From the NCBI GenBank assembly GCA_023957995.1, contig JAMLGK010000005.1, forward strand, positions 62,001-126,000: DNA of 64,000 nucleotides. Direction: 5' to 3'. The stretch is from Microthrixaceae bacterium. Its GTDB lineage: Bacteria; Actinomycetota; Acidimicrobiia; Acidimicrobiales; Microtrichaceae. The position numbers and the translations under genes were made by a program. Below, piece after piece: positions 40,181-47,970 of the stretch. The first letter of the stretch is position 1. Every line of letters starts with the position of its first letter. The notes under the pieces are model-generated. The model was given only the letters and a program-made list of their open reading frames with translations. It was not told where the DNA came from and searched no databases.

Positions 40181-40942
40181 ATGGCTCAGCAGACCCTCAA
40201 GAGCGACAGCACCTCGGAGAGCGCCAGCACCTGTTTCCGTGGCTTGAGGGCGCTACTGCTCAACTGCTCCCTCAAGGGAGATCCCGGAGATTCCCACACG
40301 ATGCGTCTGTTGCGTCGCGCCGGGGGGATCATGGCCGCAGAGGGTGTCGAGGTCGACGTGATCCACATGCTCGACCACGTGGTGCCGGCGGGGATGGCGA
40401 TGGACCTCACCGACTCGGGCGCCGAGCGCGACGACTGGCCGGGCATCCAGGCACGCATCATGGACGCGGACATCCTCGTCATCGGCACACCGATCTGGTT
40501 GGGCGTGAAGTCGAGCGTCTGCACCCTCGCGGTGGAGCGCATGTACGCCTCCAGCGGTGAGACCAACGACGCCGGTCAGTACCTGTACTACGGCAAGACC
40601 GCTGGCTGCGTGGTCACCGGAAACGAGGACGGCATCAAGGCGTGTTCGATGGAGGTGCTCTACGCGATGAGCCACATCGGCTACACGATCCCACCCCAGG
40701 CCGACTGCGGCTGGATAGGCGAGGCCGGTCCCGGACTGAGCTACGGCGATGAGGTCGACGGCAGCGATTCTCCGGTCGGCTACGACAACGATTTCACCAA
40801 CCGCAACACCACCTTCATGGCCTGGAACCTGATGCACACGGCGAAGATGCTGCGCGACGCAGGTGGATTCCCCTCGGGTGGCAACCGGGCGGACTCGTGG
40901 AGAGAGTTCACCAACGCGGTGGATCAACCTCCGCTGGCCTGA
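40181..40942 (+). CDS. Flavodoxin-like NAD(P)H-dependent oxidoreductase
   Basis: 253 residues from ATG 40181. LRALLLNCSLKGDPGDSHTMRLLRRAG is the FMN phosphate-binding loop of NADPH-dependent FMN reductases; ADILVIGTPIWLGVKSSVCTLAVERMYA binds the isoalloxazine; GKTAGCVVTGNEDGIKACSMEVLYAMSHIGYTIP is also typical. These enzymes reduce flavins, quinones or azo compounds. Its position after Dps suggests a place in the stress response, but no promoter of the GTTT/GGGTA type was found directly before it. Its last 19 bases overlap the convergent DUF2254 gene. Confidence 0.88.
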   Translation: MAQQTLKSDSTSESASTCFRGLRALLLNCSLKGDPGDSHTMRLLRRAGGIMAAEGVEVDVIHMLDHVVPAGMAMDLTDSGAERDDWPGIQARIMDADILVIGTPIWLGVKSSVCTLAVERMYASSGETNDAGQYLYYGKTAGCVVTGNEDGIKACSMEVLYAMSHIGYTIPPQADCGWIGEAGPGLSYGDEVDGSDSPVGYDNDFTNRNTTFMAWNLMHTAKMLRDAGGFPSGGNRADSWREFTNAVDQPPLA

Positions 40943-42411
40943 TCCGAACCCGGGCCGCCAGCACAAGCTGCACCGGAGTCCCGTACCCGTGCCAGCATCT
41001 CGTCGAGGTCGGCCATCGCTGAAGGACTCCCCCAGCCACGCCGAACGAGCTCGTGGCCGACCGAATCGAGTGTCCGTTCGAGGGTGAGCCGCACCTCGTC
41101 ATAGGAGGAGGTGGCCCCCACGATCTGGCCGAACGCCACCTCCAGGTAGTCCAGGTAGCGCGGAGCCGCTGGGCGCGAGACCGTGACCCCGCGGATCAAC
41201 GTACGGCTCGGTGGCTGGGGGTTCGCGAGGATCTCAAGCAACAGCTCGCCGAGCATGGGAATGATCGCCTGCGCCGTGTTGGGATCGTTGATCCCCGGTG
41301 AGAGAGCGCGCAGAGCGATGTCCTCGAGCATGGTGAGCCCGAAGCAGACGTCCTGCTGCAGCGTCCTCTCCCCGCCTATACGCACCGCCGATCGCATCTG
41401 GTCGACGATCTCGGGACCACCGTCCGCTGGTGGGCTCCAGACCGAACAGAGCGTGGAACCCTCGAACACGTAGGTCCCCACCCCCACCTCCAGCCGCACG
41501 GTGGAGCCGGCCACCAGGGCATCCACCAGGGCGTCGATCGAGATCTGCTGGATCCAACCGCCGAGGTGACAATCCACGACCAGATCCGGCTCACCCGGAT
41601 CGGCTGCCGGGTCGGTTGAGGCGGCGGCGTCCCGGGCCAGCACTCCGACATGGGACCCCGCATCGGACCTGGAAGCTTCGTCGGCAACCCGCAGGGGTGA
41701 GGGGATCACCCCCGGCGCCTGGACGTCGAAGGCGTTCGGGGAGACCCCACCAGCCCCCTCGACGTGCCCCGGAGCACCGAACTGCTCACGGATGGTCTGC
41801 CTGGTGTCGAGTCGGATCGCCGATGAGACGCTGGACACCCTGACGCTTCGGGCGGTGTGACTGATCGATGCCAACAGGGCCAGGATCGCCGCCAGCGCCA
41901 GGAGGATCGCTATCGAGACCGAGACCGACGGGATGTTGGCATCTCCGCCCTGCTCGAGCGGACCTCTCACGTCGCGCAGCACCAGCAGGCTGTAGAAGAA
42001 CGTCCCTACGACGAGCCCCATCATGTTCTGCTGGAAGCGGTCGCGGAGGAAGGTTCGCAGCACCCTCGACGAATAGGCGCTCGAGGACAGCTGGATCGCG
42101 ACCAGGGTCAGGGAGAACACCACCGAAGCCGCTGCGATCGTGCCCGATGCAACCGCCCCCAGGAGCGCCCGCGAGCTGTCCACCGTCGTCTCGAACGGCA
42201 GAGGCGACGACGTCTCGTCCAGCAACCCGTCGATCCAGCGCGACGCCCACCACAACACGACCGAGCCCGCCACCCAGAGACTGGGAACCCCGAAGAGGCT
42301 GGTGCGGAATCTCTCGCCCAGTGCGCCCCACAGCACCGCTATCCGGCCATCACCCCCACCCGATCCGCCGTCGGCGGCGCGTCGAGCGCCGGAACCACCG
42401 GATCCGGACAA
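40924..42411 (-). CDS. DUF2254 family membrane protein
   Basis: 495 residues from ATG 42411. Four hydrophobic segments lie in the first 190 residues: SLWVAGSVVLWWASRW, ASGTIAAASVVFSLTLVAIQLS, MMGLVVGTFFYSLLVL and SVSIAILLALAAILALLASI. The soluble rest has a conserved FGLTMLEDIALRALSPGINDPNTAQAIIPML, the DUF2254 signature, with repeated DP and NDP motifs. Function of the family is unknown. It is directly downstream of the second RsbW-like gene (3 bp between), so the two should share the GTTT/GGGTA promoter upstream of that gene. Confidence 0.9.
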   Translation of the reverse strand: MSGSGGSGARRAADGGSGGGDGRIAVLWGALGERFRTSLFGVPSLWVAGSVVLWWASRWIDGLLDETSSPLPFETTVDSSRALLGAVASGTIAAASVVFSLTLVAIQLSSSAYSSRVLRTFLRDRFQQNMMGLVVGTFFYSLLVLRDVRGPLEQGGDANIPSVSVSIAILLALAAILALLASISHTARSVRVSSVSSAIRLDTRQTIREQFGAPGHVEGAGGVSPNAFDVQAPGVIPSPLRVADEASRSDAGSHVGVLARDAAASTDPAADPGEPDLVVDCHLGGWIQQISIDALVDALVAGSTVRLEVGVGTYVFEGSTLCSVWSPPADGGPEIVDQMRSAVRIGGERTLQQDVCFGLTMLEDIALRALSPGINDPNTAQAIIPMLGELLLEILANPQPPSRTLIRGVTVSRPAAPRYLDYLEVAFGQIVGATSSYDEVRLTLERTLDSVGHELVRRGWGSPSAMADLDEMLARVRDSGAACAGGPGSDQASGG

Positions 42412-42414
42412 GGC

Positions 42415-42909
42415 TCAGCCGCCCACGGAAGCGACGATCTCGACCGTCGCCGGGCCACGGTTGGTCGAATCCCGAACACCCTGCGTCGAGGCGTTCTCCT
42501 CGAGGTCCACCCGCACCCGTGCTGCCAGGCTCTGCACGATCGCCAGACCCCGCCCCCGCACAGCCTGTGGGTCGGGCATCCGCCAGGGCCGTGGGGGCAG
42601 TGGACGGTCGGGTCCATCGAGATCGTTCCGCACCGCGACCTCGATGGCGCCCGCATCCGAATCGGAATCCTCGGACGGCTCCACCACCTGCAGTCGCAGG
42701 TTCACCCGGTCGCCCGATCCGTGCTCCACGGCATTGGCCACCAGCTCGCTGGTGACGAGCAGAACGTCGTCCCTGAGCTGGGCGGGAAGCCGGGACGCAA
42801 CGTCCTCGGCGATCGCCCTCGCTTCGCCGGCCGCTCTGGCATCGGCGTCCAACCAGACCTCGAGTGACTCTTCTCGGGTGGTGGTGTCGGGCTCGTCTGG
42901 GTGACCCAT
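42415..42909 (-). CDS. RsbW-like ATP-binding protein (anti-sigma factor/serine kinase type)
   Basis: 164 residues from ATG 42909. The HATPase_c_2 motifs are visible: SELVANAVEHGSGDRVNLRL (N-box, Glu and Asn) and RGRGLAIVQSLAARV (G2 lid). The region between (VRNDLDGPDRPLPPRP) has Asn and Asp in place of D-x-G-x-G but keeps a turn. Such proteins bind and phosphorylate STAS antagonists and hold a sigma factor. A perfect GTTT-N16-GGGTAG site lies 31 bp upstream, so the sigma factor may control one of its own regulators. The DUF2254 gene follows. Confidence 0.87.
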   Translation of the reverse strand: MGHPDEPDTTTREESLEVWLDADARAAGEARAIAEDVASRLPAQLRDDVLLVTSELVANAVEHGSGDRVNLRLQVVEPSEDSDSDAGAIEVAVRNDLDGPDRPLPPRPWRMPDPQAVRGRGLAIVQSLAARVRVDLEENASTQGVRDSTNRGPATVEIVASVGG

Positions 42910-42939
42910 GGTGCCTCTCGGTCAACTGATGTTCCGAGG

Positions 42940-42965
42940 CTACCCAGAGTGGCGACTTCCGAAAC
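42940..42965 (-). promoter_or_regulatory. Candidate stress-sigma promoter before the second RsbW-like gene
   Basis: On the minus strand GTTT (42965-42962), 16-base spacer, GGGTAG (42945-42940). Transcription would start near 42933, about 25 bases before the ATG at 42909. It is back to back with the plus-strand site at 42969, only 3 bp apart. Confidence 0.75.
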
Positions 42966-42968
42966 GTG

Positions 42969-42994
42969 GTTTGAACCCGTGCGGAGCCGGGTAG
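42969..42994 (+). promoter_or_regulatory. Candidate stress-sigma promoter before the 48-residue membrane protein gene
   Basis: GTTT (42969-42972), 16-base spacer, GGGTAG (42989-42994). Transcription would start near 43001, about 60 bases before the ATG at 43061. Spacer length and the last base of the -10 are identical to the csbD and minus-strand sites. Confidence 0.75.
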
Positions 42995-43060
42995 GCACTC
43001 ACCGGGGCCACGAGGACCCCACCGGCACATCGCCGGATCAAACGTGAACAGGAGCAAATC

Positions 43061-43207
43061 ATGACAATCGGCGCATCCCTTCTGGTGATCGTGGTCGGAG
43101 TGCTCATAGCGGTGCTCGCCAACGGAACCATCGGCTCGATAGTTGCTGCGGTGGGCCTGGTCGGCCTGATCTTCGCGGCGTTCACCTCCATGCGTGCCCG
43201 CGCCTAG
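43061..43207 (+). CDS. Small hydrophobic membrane protein (DUF6458-like)
   Basis: 48 residues, ATG 43061 to TAG 43207, with an AGGAG ribosome-binding site 8 bases upstream. Two hydrophobic helices cover nearly the whole protein: ASLLVIVVGVLIAVL and GSIVAAVGLVGLIFAAF, with a short Asn-Gly turn and a basic RARA tail. Its pattern (M-x-I-G-A-S at the start, two helices) resembles small actinobacterial DUF6458 proteins. Function is unknown. The divergent stress-type promoter upstream suggests induction with the sigma regulon. Confidence 0.8.
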   Translation: MTIGASLLVIVVGVLIAVLANGTIGSIVAAVGLVGLIFAAFTSMRARA

Positions 43208-43273
43208 TACGCGGAGAACCAGTGCGTGGGGAATCGATGCACGGAACCCTCAGGGCGGGGAGCCGACGATTGC

Positions 43274-43591
43274 TCAGCCTCGGAGGTTGATCGTGTCGGT
43301 GAGCCCGGTGATCTCGACCAGCCGCCTCACGGCGTCGCTCGGGTTCGCCAGGCTCAGCACGCTGCCTGCAGCCTCGAACCGCTGATTCTCCTCCACCAGT
43401 ACCCGCAGGCCGCTCGAGTCGATGAAACCGACCGCCGCCACGTCCACGACGAGATCCGAATCCGCAGCGGCGCCGGCGAGCGCTTCGGCCAGAGCCGGCG
43501 CGGTGTGCGAGTCGATGTCGCCCGCAAGCGCGAGGCCCGCCGGGGAATCGGTGTGCTCGATGTCGAGCCGAGCGGTCGGGGTCTCGTCCAC
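43274..43591 (-). CDS. STAS-domain anti-sigma factor antagonist (RsbV-like)
   Basis: 105 residues from GTG 43591; longer frames are shadows of the neighbouring phosphatase gene. The STAS fold is clear: LALAGDIDSHTAPALAEALAGAAADSDLVVDVAAVGFIDSSGLRVLVEE, where the first Ser of DSSGL is the usual phosphorylation site. Unphosphorylated antagonist binds the anti-sigma factor and frees the sigma factor. The RsbU-like phosphatase is divergent, with starts only 45 bp apart, an arrangement that lets the two be balanced. Confidence 0.92.
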   Translation of the reverse strand: MDETPTARLDIEHTDSPAGLALAGDIDSHTAPALAEALAGAAADSDLVVDVAAVGFIDSSGLRVLVEENQRFEAAGSVLSLANPSDAVRRLVEITGLTDTINLRG

Positions 43592-43635
43592 GGCGCCGAT
43601 AGTAGCTGCAGCCACCGCTCTAGGATCCCGGTTCC

Positions 43636-44448
43636 ATGTCTGAGCCCACCGGCGCCACCCCAGCAGTTGCCACAGCCGGGGATCCCAGCCCTGCCCAGGC
43701 TGCACACCACGAAGCACTGAACGAGATAGCCCAGCTCGAGGATCTCGCGCAGACCCTCCGCCGTGAGCTGTTGCCCACCAGCACCCCCCGGCCCGAGGTC
43801 CACGTCGCGGTGGACTACGTGCCCGCCATGAACGCGATCGGCTTCGGCGGCGACTGGTTCGACACCGTGGACCCGGACGAACACCGCCTGGTGCTGATAG
43901 TCGGTGACGTAGCGGGGCACGGCGCCCGCGCTGCGGCACGGATGGCGCTGGCCCAGGGGTCGGTCCGCGGACTCGCGATGAGTTCGACGCTCGGTCACCT
44001 GCCGTGGTTGGCCACCAGGGCGCTCACCGGCTCCAGGCCCGAGTTCTTCGCCACCGTCGGGTTGATAGAAGTCGACCTTCGCACGATGTCGGTCGCTGCG
44101 GCACTGGCCGGCCATCCCCCACCCATGCTCCGTGGTCCCGACGGCACCGTGACCCGACTCGGAGGTGATCCAGCTCCTCCGATCGGGCTGGTGGATGCAC
44201 CTCGTGCGGAGCCGCTGCCCATACCGCTGATGGCGGGTTCGCTCATCGTGCTCTACTCCGACGGGCTGGTGGAACGCCGGGGCGAGAACCTGGCCGATCG
44301 ACTCGATCGGCTCCAGGAGGTGGTGTCCGACCTCGACAGCGCGCTGGATGCCGAGCGCGCCCTGAGCGAGATCTGCAACGAGATGCTCACCGACGACTCC
44401 GAGGACGACGTGGCGATACTGGTGGCGAGAGTGGCAGGTCACCCCTAG
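43636..44448 (+). CDS. RsbU-like PP2C/SpoIIE serine phosphatase
   Basis: 270 residues from ATG 43636. A short N-terminal region (residues 1-40, likely helical, LEDLAQTLRRELLP) leads into the SpoIIE domain: IGFGGDWFDTVDPDEHRLVLIVGDVAGHGARAAARMALAQ has the metal-binding Asp residues, AGHPPPMLRGPDG and VLYSDGLVERRGE are conserved, and DDVAILVARV closes the domain. It should dephosphorylate the STAS antagonist to activate the sigma factor. There is no PAS, GAF or receiver sensory domain, so the input signal must come from a partner. Confidence 0.93.
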   Translation: MSEPTGATPAVATAGDPSPAQAAHHEALNEIAQLEDLAQTLRRELLPTSTPRPEVHVAVDYVPAMNAIGFGGDWFDTVDPDEHRLVLIVGDVAGHGARAAARMALAQGSVRGLAMSSTLGHLPWLATRALTGSRPEFFATVGLIEVDLRTMSVAAALAGHPPPMLRGPDGTVTRLGGDPAPPIGLVDAPRAEPLPIPLMAGSLIVLYSDGLVERRGENLADRLDRLQEVVSDLDSALDAERALSEICNEMLTDDSEDDVAILVARVAGHP

Positions 44449-44483
44449 CCAGGACCACAGGTCGACCCGGGGGTTCAGGATCC

Positions 44484-44516
44484 AGGAGTCAGGACTCAGG
44501 ACTCAGGACTCAGGAG
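44484..44516. repeat. 7-bp tandem repeat between phosphatase and cupin genes
   Basis: AGGAGTC followed by three AGGACTC units and AGGAG. The last unit overlaps the stop codon of the cupin gene (44510). It is a short microsatellite in the gap between two convergent genes. Confidence 0.85.
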
Positions 44517-44965
44517 ACCATGACGTCCGGCCGACCGAAGCCTTCGGCTTCGGCCAGGGCCAGGTAGGCCTCGAGGGCACCGGGACCGTCGAAGATGCTC
44601 TCGACGTTTCCCTCGGCATCGAGGTTCAGATTCGCCCCGTACATCTGGAACCACGCGTGTGTGTCGTCCTCGAGGCACTCGAGGGTGTGCACCGACCCCG
44701 CCGGTTCGAAGAGGAACGAACCCGCTCGATTGACGTAGTCGTACTCCTGGTAGTGCCAGGCCCCACGGGTGGTGTAGCCGTAGACGGGCCCGGTGTGGCG
44801 GTGCTTCTGGACCACGTAACCCGCCTGGAAGATGTTCTCCACGATCCACAGGCCCTCTGCCCGGTCGACCTGGATCACCTTGAGCTTGTTGCCGTCGCCG
44901 ATGTCGACGAACGGGAGTTCATCCGCACCGCGATGGACTGCTTCAGATGGTTTCTGGTCAGCCAT
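44510..44965 (-). CDS. Cupin protein, 2,4'-dihydroxyacetophenone dioxygenase-like
   Basis: 151 residues from ATG 44965. A single cupin barrel: VVQKHRHTGPVYGYTTRGAWHYQEYDYV carries two His and a Tyr of the metal-binding motif 1, and EPAGSVHTLECLEDDTHAWF holds the motif 2 His. The H-x-H-T-G-P-V-x-G-Y pattern is that of 2,4'-dihydroxyacetophenone dioxygenase-family cupins, which cleave C-C bonds with Fe and O2. The substrate here is unknown. It starts 5 bp after the DUF2510-type gene on the same strand, so they may be cotranscribed. Confidence 0.85.
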   Translation of the reverse strand: MADQKPSEAVHRGADELPFVDIGDGNKLKVIQVDRAEGLWIVENIFQAGYVVQKHRHTGPVYGYTTRGAWHYQEYDYVNRAGSFLFEPAGSVHTLECLEDDTHAWFQMYGANLNLDAEGNVESIFDGPGALEAYLALAEAEGFGRPDVMVS

Positions 44966-44970
44966 AACGA

Positions 44971-46434
44971 TCAGCCTATGGAGATCGAGTACTCGGCGCG
45001 GCCCTCGGTGATCTGCATCCGCACCTGTGAACCGGCTGGCACTTCGATCGCCTCGGTCTGGGTCGCTCCGGGTTGCACACGCACACTGGTCAGACGAGCG
45101 CCGTTGGCATCCTCGATGGTCATCAGATAGGCGCTCTCGCTGGAGGCGGCGGAGGTCGCGGTCACGTTGAACGTAGCCGCCGGTGCATCGAAGAGGTAGT
45201 AGTCACCCTTGTCGCGGTTGCCGACGGTTCCCTCCACCGGTGCGGTCGTGGGCACCTTGCGGGCATCGGCGAGCTCCGCGGGAGCATCGCCGGGTCCACC
45301 ACCGTCATCGGTCGTCACGAAGTCGACCGTGAAGGTGTAGTCCGCAGCACCTTCGGTCACGATGATCTCGAGGGTGCCCGAATCCTCCTCCGAGAGCAGC
45401 ACCGAGGCCTCGTCATCGGCGCCCGGTTGGACACGGACGTTGTGGAGACGGTCTCCGGCCAGTTCGTAGTTGAACAACGCCGCACTCTCGGATCCCGAGG
45501 CGACCGAGGACTTGATGACCAGTTCGGTTCCCGGCTGCAGGTCCACTGTGAAGTAGTCGGTCTTGTCCTGGTCCGCGAGCATCGCACTCACCTCGTCACC
45601 GGCCTTGATGGCGAACGCACCGTCGAGCTCTTCCCCGGCGTCACCGCCCTTGCCCGCATCGTCCTGTATCTCGAGGCCGACCTTGAAGGTGAACTCCGCC
45701 GGTCCCTCGGTGAAGGCCAGCTCGAACTCTGCTCCCCCGGTCGAGTCCAGCACCACCTGCTGGGACTCCGACGCCCCGGGCTGCACCCGGCCGTTCGCGA
45801 ACCGCGCACCTTCGGACTCGTAGTTCATCAGCACTCCGCTGGTGCTGGCCGGATCGTTGCTCACCTCGATGGTCATGATCGCCCCGTCGGGTGCGTCCAG
45901 GGTGTAGCGGGCCTCTGTGCGATCCGCTTCCAACGAGGTCGTGTACTCCTTGTTGAACTCGATCGGACCGTCGTTCACCAGATCGCCGGTGGCGTCGCCG
46001 ATGTCCTCCTCGCGCTGATCCGAATCAGCCGTGGCGGGCTCATCGTCGTCATCACCACCTCCGAACACGAGGTAGGCGGCGATTCCACCGGCCACGAGCA
46101 GCAGGATGATCACCAGGGCTGCGATCAGCTTGCCCTTGCCCTTCTTCTCCTCTTCGCCCTGCTCGCCGGGAGCTCCCGGGGGCATGCCAGTGGTTCCCGG
46201 GGCACCGGGCACTCCGGCGGGGCCACCGTAGGGCGGCGGGGTGGGCACCTGCCCCGGCACCTGCTGGGCCGGTTGGGGCTGGTTGGCTTGGGGTTGAGCC
46301 GGTTGCTGCGTGGGTTGGACCGGCTGTTGCGGCTGGACCGGCTGTGTCGGCTGGGCGCCCGGCGCGGATTCGGGTGGATAGAACTTGCCGTCCGATGCCT
46401 GCCACCAGCCGTCACCCTGAGGTGTGTCACTCAC
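44971..46434 (-). CDS. DUF2510-type membrane protein with three extracellular PPC-like repeats
   Basis: 487 residues from ATG 46434. The start GDGWWQASDGKFYPPES is a DUF2510-type WW motif. A long Pro/Gln-rich linker (residues 25-95) leads to one membrane helix, GKLIAALVIILLLVAGGIAAYLVFGG (about 104-126), then an acidic stretch. The outside part has three similar beta-rich repeats of about 110 residues, each with a phrase of the type VRVQPGA (GRVQPGASES, VRVQPGADDE, VRVQPGATQT). The repeats resemble PPC (pre-peptidase C-terminal) domains. Function unknown; a surface or cell-envelope role is likely. Confidence 0.8.
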   Translation of the reverse strand: MSDTPQGDGWWQASDGKFYPPESAPGAQPTQPVQPQQPVQPTQQPAQPQANQPQPAQQVPGQVPTPPPYGGPAGVPGAPGTTGMPPGAPGEQGEEEKKGKGKLIAALVIILLLVAGGIAAYLVFGGGDDDDEPATADSDQREEDIGDATGDLVNDGPIEFNKEYTTSLEADRTEARYTLDAPDGAIMTIEVSNDPASTSGVLMNYESEGARFANGRVQPGASESQQVVLDSTGGAEFELAFTEGPAEFTFKVGLEIQDDAGKGGDAGEELDGAFAIKAGDEVSAMLADQDKTDYFTVDLQPGTELVIKSSVASGSESAALFNYELAGDRLHNVRVQPGADDEASVLLSEEDSGTLEIIVTEGAADYTFTVDFVTTDDGGGPGDAPAELADARKVPTTAPVEGTVGNRDKGDYYLFDAPAATFNVTATSAASSESAYLMTIEDANGARLTSVRVQPGATQTEAIEVPAGSQVRMQITEGRAEYSISIG

Positions 46435-46575
46435 TTCGCGCTCCCGTATCGGTTGGAGGTGGGTATTCGAGCGGAACCCGCAGGGTCCGACCCACCGCGA
46501 CCCCGGTATAGCAGCCGTGCGGTTGCCGCGGTCGGACTCACCGACACCCGGCGGTGACCCCCGATGACCGTTCGG

Positions 46576-47403
46576 TCAATCGGAGCGGCGGTTCCACAGC
46601 ACCGGGAAGAGTGGATGGTCCATCTCGGAGCCGGCGTCGAGTTCGTCCTCCAGACCCGGGAACGGTGGAGAGGTGCGCCACGCCCGCGGAGCGTGGACCA
46701 TGTCGTCGCCGAGGAAGCGGACCGACAGCACGCGCCGTCGGTTCGGACCGTTCACCGGACCTGAGCCGTGCACCGTGAGCATGTTGAAGTAGACCGCATC
46801 GCCGGGCTCCAGATCCCACGCGAGCACCCTCCACCGTTGGGGGTCTGCAGCGAAGTCGGGGATCTCCTCCAGCGAGCCGTCGGGGAACCATGCGGCACGC
46901 TCGTCGAGGAACGTTCGCGGCATGTACCAGGGTCCCAGGTGGGTGCCGGCGATCAGCTCGAGGGTGGCGCCGCGGTCGACAGGATCCACCGGGAACCAGA
47001 GACTCGCGTTCTGGGTGCCCGACACGTTGTAGTACGGCTGATCCTGGTGCCACGGCGTGCGCTGGCGGGTGCCGGGCTCCTTGACCAGCATGTGGTCGTG
47101 GTAGAGCCGGATCTGATCCGAGCCGGTCAGTTCCCCTGCAATAGCGGCTGCCGGGGAGTCACGGATGAACCGCTCCATGGCGGGGATCTCCCGCCATCGG
47201 CAGAAGTCCTCCACGAACGGTGCATCGTCGTCCGCGCTGGCTCGTTTGGCCAACGGCGACAGGTCGGCCAGGTTGGCCTCGATCGCCTCGGTGGCCCAGG
47301 CGATGTGCTCCGGCGTGAAAGCCCCGCGCACGCACACCGCCCCGTCGCTCGCGTAGTCACCCTCGATGATCACCGGCCCGACATTGTCACAACCCGATGG
47401 CAA
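46576..47403 (-). CDS. Phytanoyl-CoA dioxygenase (PhyH) family protein
   Basis: 275 residues from ATG 47403; a GTG at 47373 is also possible because neither has a strong ribosome site. The 2-oxoglutarate/Fe(II) oxygenase site is seen in RQRTPWHQDQPYYNVSG (His-x-Asp), and the second His in NMLTVHGSGPVNGPNRRRVLSVRFLG with the Arg that binds 2-oxoglutarate. The region DQIRLYHDHMLVKEPG is also typical of PhyH family. Members hydroxylate acyl chains, ectoine and many secondary metabolites. The neighbours give no substrate clue. Confidence 0.88.
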   Translation of the reverse strand: MPSGCDNVGPVIIEGDYASDGAVCVRGAFTPEHIAWATEAIEANLADLSPLAKRASADDDAPFVEDFCRWREIPAMERFIRDSPAAAIAGELTGSDQIRLYHDHMLVKEPGTRQRTPWHQDQPYYNVSGTQNASLWFPVDPVDRGATLELIAGTHLGPWYMPRTFLDERAAWFPDGSLEEIPDFAADPQRWRVLAWDLEPGDAVYFNMLTVHGSGPVNGPNRRRVLSVRFLGDDMVHAPRAWRTSPPFPGLEDELDAGSEMDHPLFPVLWNRRSD

Positions 47404-47468
47404 GCTGGTGGCAACAACCTGACTCGCGCTGGTGGCGCCGGCGACACGACGCAGCGCGAGGACCTACC

Positions 47469-47957
47469 ATGTCGATCACAAGTGGTGAACGCCACGACCT
47501 GCACACGAGGCTCGCCGAGATCCTCGGTGAGGATCACGCAAACACACTCATGGAACACCTGCCACCGGTCGGCTGGGCCGACGTAGCGACGAAGCGGGAT
47601 CTCGACAACGTCGAGGTGGCCCTGAGCGGCGACATCGCCAACCTAGGCACCCAGCTGCGCAGCGAGCTGGCCGCCCAGGGTTCCGAACTCCGAGGCGAGA
47701 TCGCCACCCTCGGAACCGAACTCCGCCGCGAGATCGCCGCCCAGGGTTCCGAACTCCGAGGCGAGATCGCCACCCTCGGAACGGAACTCCGGCGCGAGAT
47801 CGCCACCCTCGGCACCAAGATCGACGTCGAGTCCATCAGCCGCAAGTCCGACATGGATCGGCTGATGAGCAGCGTCCTGCGGGAACAGCGGATCTTCCTG
47901 ACAGCCATCTTCCTCGCGATCAGCGCACTGGCCGCACTGGGCACCGTGTTCGGCTGA
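47469..47957 (+). CDS. Coiled-coil protein with 22-residue repeats and C-terminal membrane anchor
   Basis: 162 residues from ATG 47469. The N-terminus (HTRLAEILGEDHANTLMEHLPPVGWADVATKRDLDNVE) resembles CCDC90/DUF1640-type proteins. A coiled coil follows, made of two nearly identical 22-residue units built from SELRGEIATLGTELRREIAA, and a last helix, RIFLTAIFLAISALAALGTVFG, that should anchor it in the membrane. The two coiled-coil units are encoded by a 66-bp direct DNA repeat (from 47670 and 47736). Function is unknown. It converges with the heliorhodopsin gene. Confidence 0.82.
   Translation: MSITSGERHDLHTRLAEILGEDHANTLMEHLPPVGWADVATKRDLDNVEVALSGDIANLGTQLRSELAAQGSELRGEIATLGTELRREIAAQGSELRGEIATLGTELRREIATLGTKIDVESISRKSDMDRLMSSVLREQRIFLTAIFLAISALAALGTVFG
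47670..47801. repeat. 66-bp direct repeat, two copies, in the coiled-coil gene
   Basis: Copies start at 47670 and 47736 and differ at only a few bases. Length 66 is 22 codons, so the repeat extends the coiled coil by about three heptads without changing frame. Confidence 0.9.
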
Positions 47958-47970
47958 ACCACGACGCGGT

